A stretch of DNA of 64,000 nucleotides, taken from positions 177,298-241,297 of the forward strand of contig NZ_FQUS01000007.1 in NCBI RefSeq assembly GCF_900129315.1, written 5' to 3'. Origin of the DNA: Fodinibius roseus. Its GTDB lineage: Bacteria > Bacteroidota > Rhodothermia > Balneolales > Balneolaceae. Positions 63,705-64,000 of the stretch are shown piece after piece. The notes under the pieces are model-generated. The model made no database searches. It saw only the letters and a program-made list of their open reading frames with translations, and had not been told where the DNA came from. Numbering within the stretch: the stretch's first letter is position 1; each line of letters starts with the position of its first letter. The position numbers were made by a program, and so were the translations under genes.

Positions 63705-63906
63705 ATGGCATTAAACGAGGAACATCAGTATCGTCCTTTCTTTGCATATATTGCCACCAATGTTCCTTATGCTCCGTTTTATGTACCAGAGGAATATTTA
63801 TAATATGAACAAAAATGAGGATCGATTTCTGGAAGTACAGAAACGGTTTTATGGGACAACCAGGGATAGGTATTTCCTTCTTATGAATGGAGAATTTAGT
63901 TTATAA
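63705..63906 (+). pseudogene. Degraded sulfatase fragment
   Basis: A 32-codon frame (63705-63803) reads R-P-F-F-A-Y-I-A-T-N-V-P-Y-A-P-F-Y-V-P-E-E-Y-L, the conserved block of arylsulfatases (P-F-F-x-Y-x-x-x-x-x-P-H-x-P). It then stops. A second frame shifted by one (63805-63906) reads E-D-R-F-L-E-V-Q-K-R-F-Y-G, like the next part of the fold. The metal-site and formylglycine blocks are absent. It seems to be the remains of a third sulfatase gene. Confidence 0.6.
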
Positions 63907-64000
63907 GAAGGCTTTGCAAAACCCCCTGATTCAGTGCGTTTTTAATGGGATTCTGTTATTTTTCGGTTCATTCTAAATTTTAGTTCATAAAAACATTCAA

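Larger units (their letters stand above)
63289..64000. other. 712-base right-end stretch without an intact gene
   Basis: Contains the terminator at 63390-63444, a sulfatase remnant at 63705-63906 and a repeat-end fragment at 63908-63923 (AAGGCTTTGCAAAACC). A 61-codon frame at 63492-63677 has no recognised similarity and is not called. Confidence 0.6.

Overview
The window looks like a chromosomal segment of a marine or saline member of the Bacteroidota/Balneolota lineage (inference). Reasons: a SusC/SusD pair with sigma factor and FecR, CsgA/E/F-type curli genes, a Sec-exported (clade II-like) NosZ, and A/T-rich spacers with few Shine-Dalgarno sequences. No rRNA, tRNA, CRISPR array, phage or intact transposase was recognised.

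Region 1 (1-3559, minus strand) is a curli-type amyloid locus: a LysM-CsgE fusion, CsgF, then three tandem curlin-repeat proteins, the last cut by the window edge. CsgG is not in the window.

Region 2 (4121-22371, almost all minus strand) concerns nitrogen oxides and anaerobic life. An operon of small membrane proteins, a c-type cytochrome, DUF3565, a group III truncated globin and a larger membrane protein (4121-7564) is followed by an unrecognised TIM-barrel-like protein (7847-9667), the RIC/YtfE repair protein (9972-10691), pyruvate phosphate dikinase with HemN (10985-15017), and a nos operon: cytochrome c, nosZ, NosB-like, nosL, nosD, nosF, nosY (15204-21670). An Rrf2/NsrR-like regulator (21879-22337) lies just upstream. 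A palindrome of form TTTAAGA-N8-TCTTAAW is found before the membrane/globin operon, ric and the regulator itself, with a weaker copy before the nos operon. This points to a local NO-responsive regulon.

Region 3 (22593-30867) holds a SorC-type sugar regulator divergent from a lone ECF-like sigma factor. A paired TGAACATATGTTCA-type operator sits on a good promoter. Next come a sugar isomerase/epimerase, a Gfo/Idh/MocA oxidoreductase, a DUF4432 epimerase-like protein, a cupin isomerase and a DUF1080 hydrolase-like protein. This set resembles oxidative (3-keto) glycoside breakdown.

Region 4 (31123-63288) is a set of gene families best known from Planctomycetes: three heme-bearing beta-propeller proteins, a DUF1549/DUF1553 cytochrome, DUF1501, two sulfatases, a ceramidase-like protein, ThuA and a 3-epimerase. 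They surround a Bacteroidota-style sigma/FecR/SusC/SusD uptake unit and end with an MFS transporter. A decayed sulfatase fragment lies at the right edge. A dispersed imperfect-palindromic repeat of about 125-140 bp, MITE-like, occurs three times, with shorter end-like fragments elsewhere.
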